Source: CAZAGD01 sp049699975
GTDB taxonomy: Bacteria; Desulfobacterota; SM23-61
Length of the DNA stretch: 33,088 bases
Assembly (NCBI GenBank): GCA_049699975.1
Contig: JBNAWB010000014.1
Span: 1 to 33,088, forward strand
Direction of reading: 5' to 3'
Shown piece by piece: positions 32,768 to 33,088 of this stretch. Position 1 is the first letter of the stretch, and the number at the start of each line of letters is the position of its first letter. The position numbers and the translations under genes are program-made. The notes under the pieces were generated by a model. It was not told the origin of the DNA. It ran no database searches and worked only from the letters and a program-made list of their open reading frames with translations.

Positions 32768-33088
32768 CTTCTTGCCCTCCTCAAATAATTTCTATGATTA
32801 ATAAAATATGATTATTTTTGAAAGGTGTGGGCGGGCAGGTGCTCATCCTCGGGGATTTGGGGCATGGTCAGGTAATCCGTCACTGAAAAGTGGGAGAATT
32901 ATGGCCTGAGGCAGGCCGGAAGTAGGTCAGAGGCAGGCATTCATTCAGAATCATGAGGCAGTGGTTTCTTCCATGGAATGAGGCGGCAGGTAGTAGGGCA
33001 AGGGCTTGACCATTGCCGCATTCGGCAAGCCCTAAAGGCTTGCCCTACAAAATTTTTAAGCCGCCTGCCCTTTGCGGAAAATCGGTTA
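32768..33088. other. 321-base intergenic tail with nested repeats
   Basis: No gene is seen. The left part holds a GGCCTG-AGG-CAGGCC hairpin (32903-32917); then a segment (about 32945-32990) that resembles the family C MITE (TGAGGCA, TTCTTCCATGG, ATGAGGCGGCAGG). This is interrupted by the family B hairpin (32993-33048), after which C-C-G-C-C-T-G and CTTTGCGGAAAA recall the MITE's interior at 27584-27603. The element runs off the window. Confidence 0.55.
32993..33048. repeat. Short hairpin repeat, family B, copy 2
   Basis: Starts GTAGGGCAAGGGCTTG and ends CTTGCCCTAC, so its outer 10 bases are exact inverted repeats, with an inner CAAGCCCTAAAGG block. It aligns over its length with 10632-10690. 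The stem is cleaner than in copy 1. It appears to be inserted within the family C-like sequence at the end of the window. Confidence 0.75.

Noticed and set aside
1..33088. CRISPR array, tRNA or rRNA genes, integrase or transposase
   Set aside because: None was found by eye on either strand; repeats present are dispersed hairpins, not regularly spaced arrays.

Overview
The window reads as chromosomal DNA of a Gram-negative bacterium of moderate G+C content. An RND metal pump, TAT- and Sec-exported proteins, multihaem cytochromes, two NtrC-type sigma-54 activators, several Fe-S proteins, a DUF438/hemerythrin sensor and an FNR-box regulon point to an anaerobic or microaerophilic lineage. A Desulfobacterota (deltaproteobacterium)-like or related phylum is the best guess, but no rRNA or other phylogenetic marker is present. 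No integrase, transposase or CRISPR array was found.

Layout. 1-6449 (+): the C-terminal part of a CusA-type heavy-metal efflux pump, a small secreted protein, a seven-haem membrane-anchored cytochrome c, a Rieske protein split by a -1 frameshift at a seven-T run, a b6-type cytochrome b, a CYCXC-family exported protein and a CopZ-like metallochaperone. Together these look like a quinol-oxidising bc-type complex embedded in a metal-handling locus. 6696-11977 (+): a large unknown protein with a DUF1841-like N-terminus, a TIM-barrel PEP-hydrolase-family protein followed by a UPF0261/Tm-1-like protein (the two halves of plant Tm-1), and a DUF438 hemerythrin/PAS protein. 11978-12634: repeats and the decayed remains of an MntA-HepT toxin-antitoxin pair. 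12635-13834 (-): a DUF4143 ATPase.

14018-17266: a redox or nitrosative-stress-like module with a two-cluster ferredoxin-like protein, a zinc-ribbon HD phosphohydrolase, a small siroheme sulfite/nitrite reductase, and a divergent CRP/FNR regulator. Two palindromes of the form TTGAC-N4-ATCAA lie in its control regions and match the regulator's FNR-like recognition helix. 17281-23520 (-): an EthD-like protein, an ATC-hydrolase-like protein, an orphan DNA methyltransferase, and a four-gene metabolic cluster (aminotransferase, cupin, UroD-family protein, FAD oxidoreductase).

23767-31141: two complete histidine kinase/sigma-54 response-regulator pairs arranged divergently, followed by a convergent membrane-fused spermidine-synthase-like protein (31145-32680). 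A family of foldback repeats (MITE-like) sits at the junctions of this region. The best copy, 27406-27710, has terminal inverted repeats and a perfect 9-bp target duplication, and lies in the shared upstream region of the two kinases. Two other short hairpin-repeat families each occur twice in the window.
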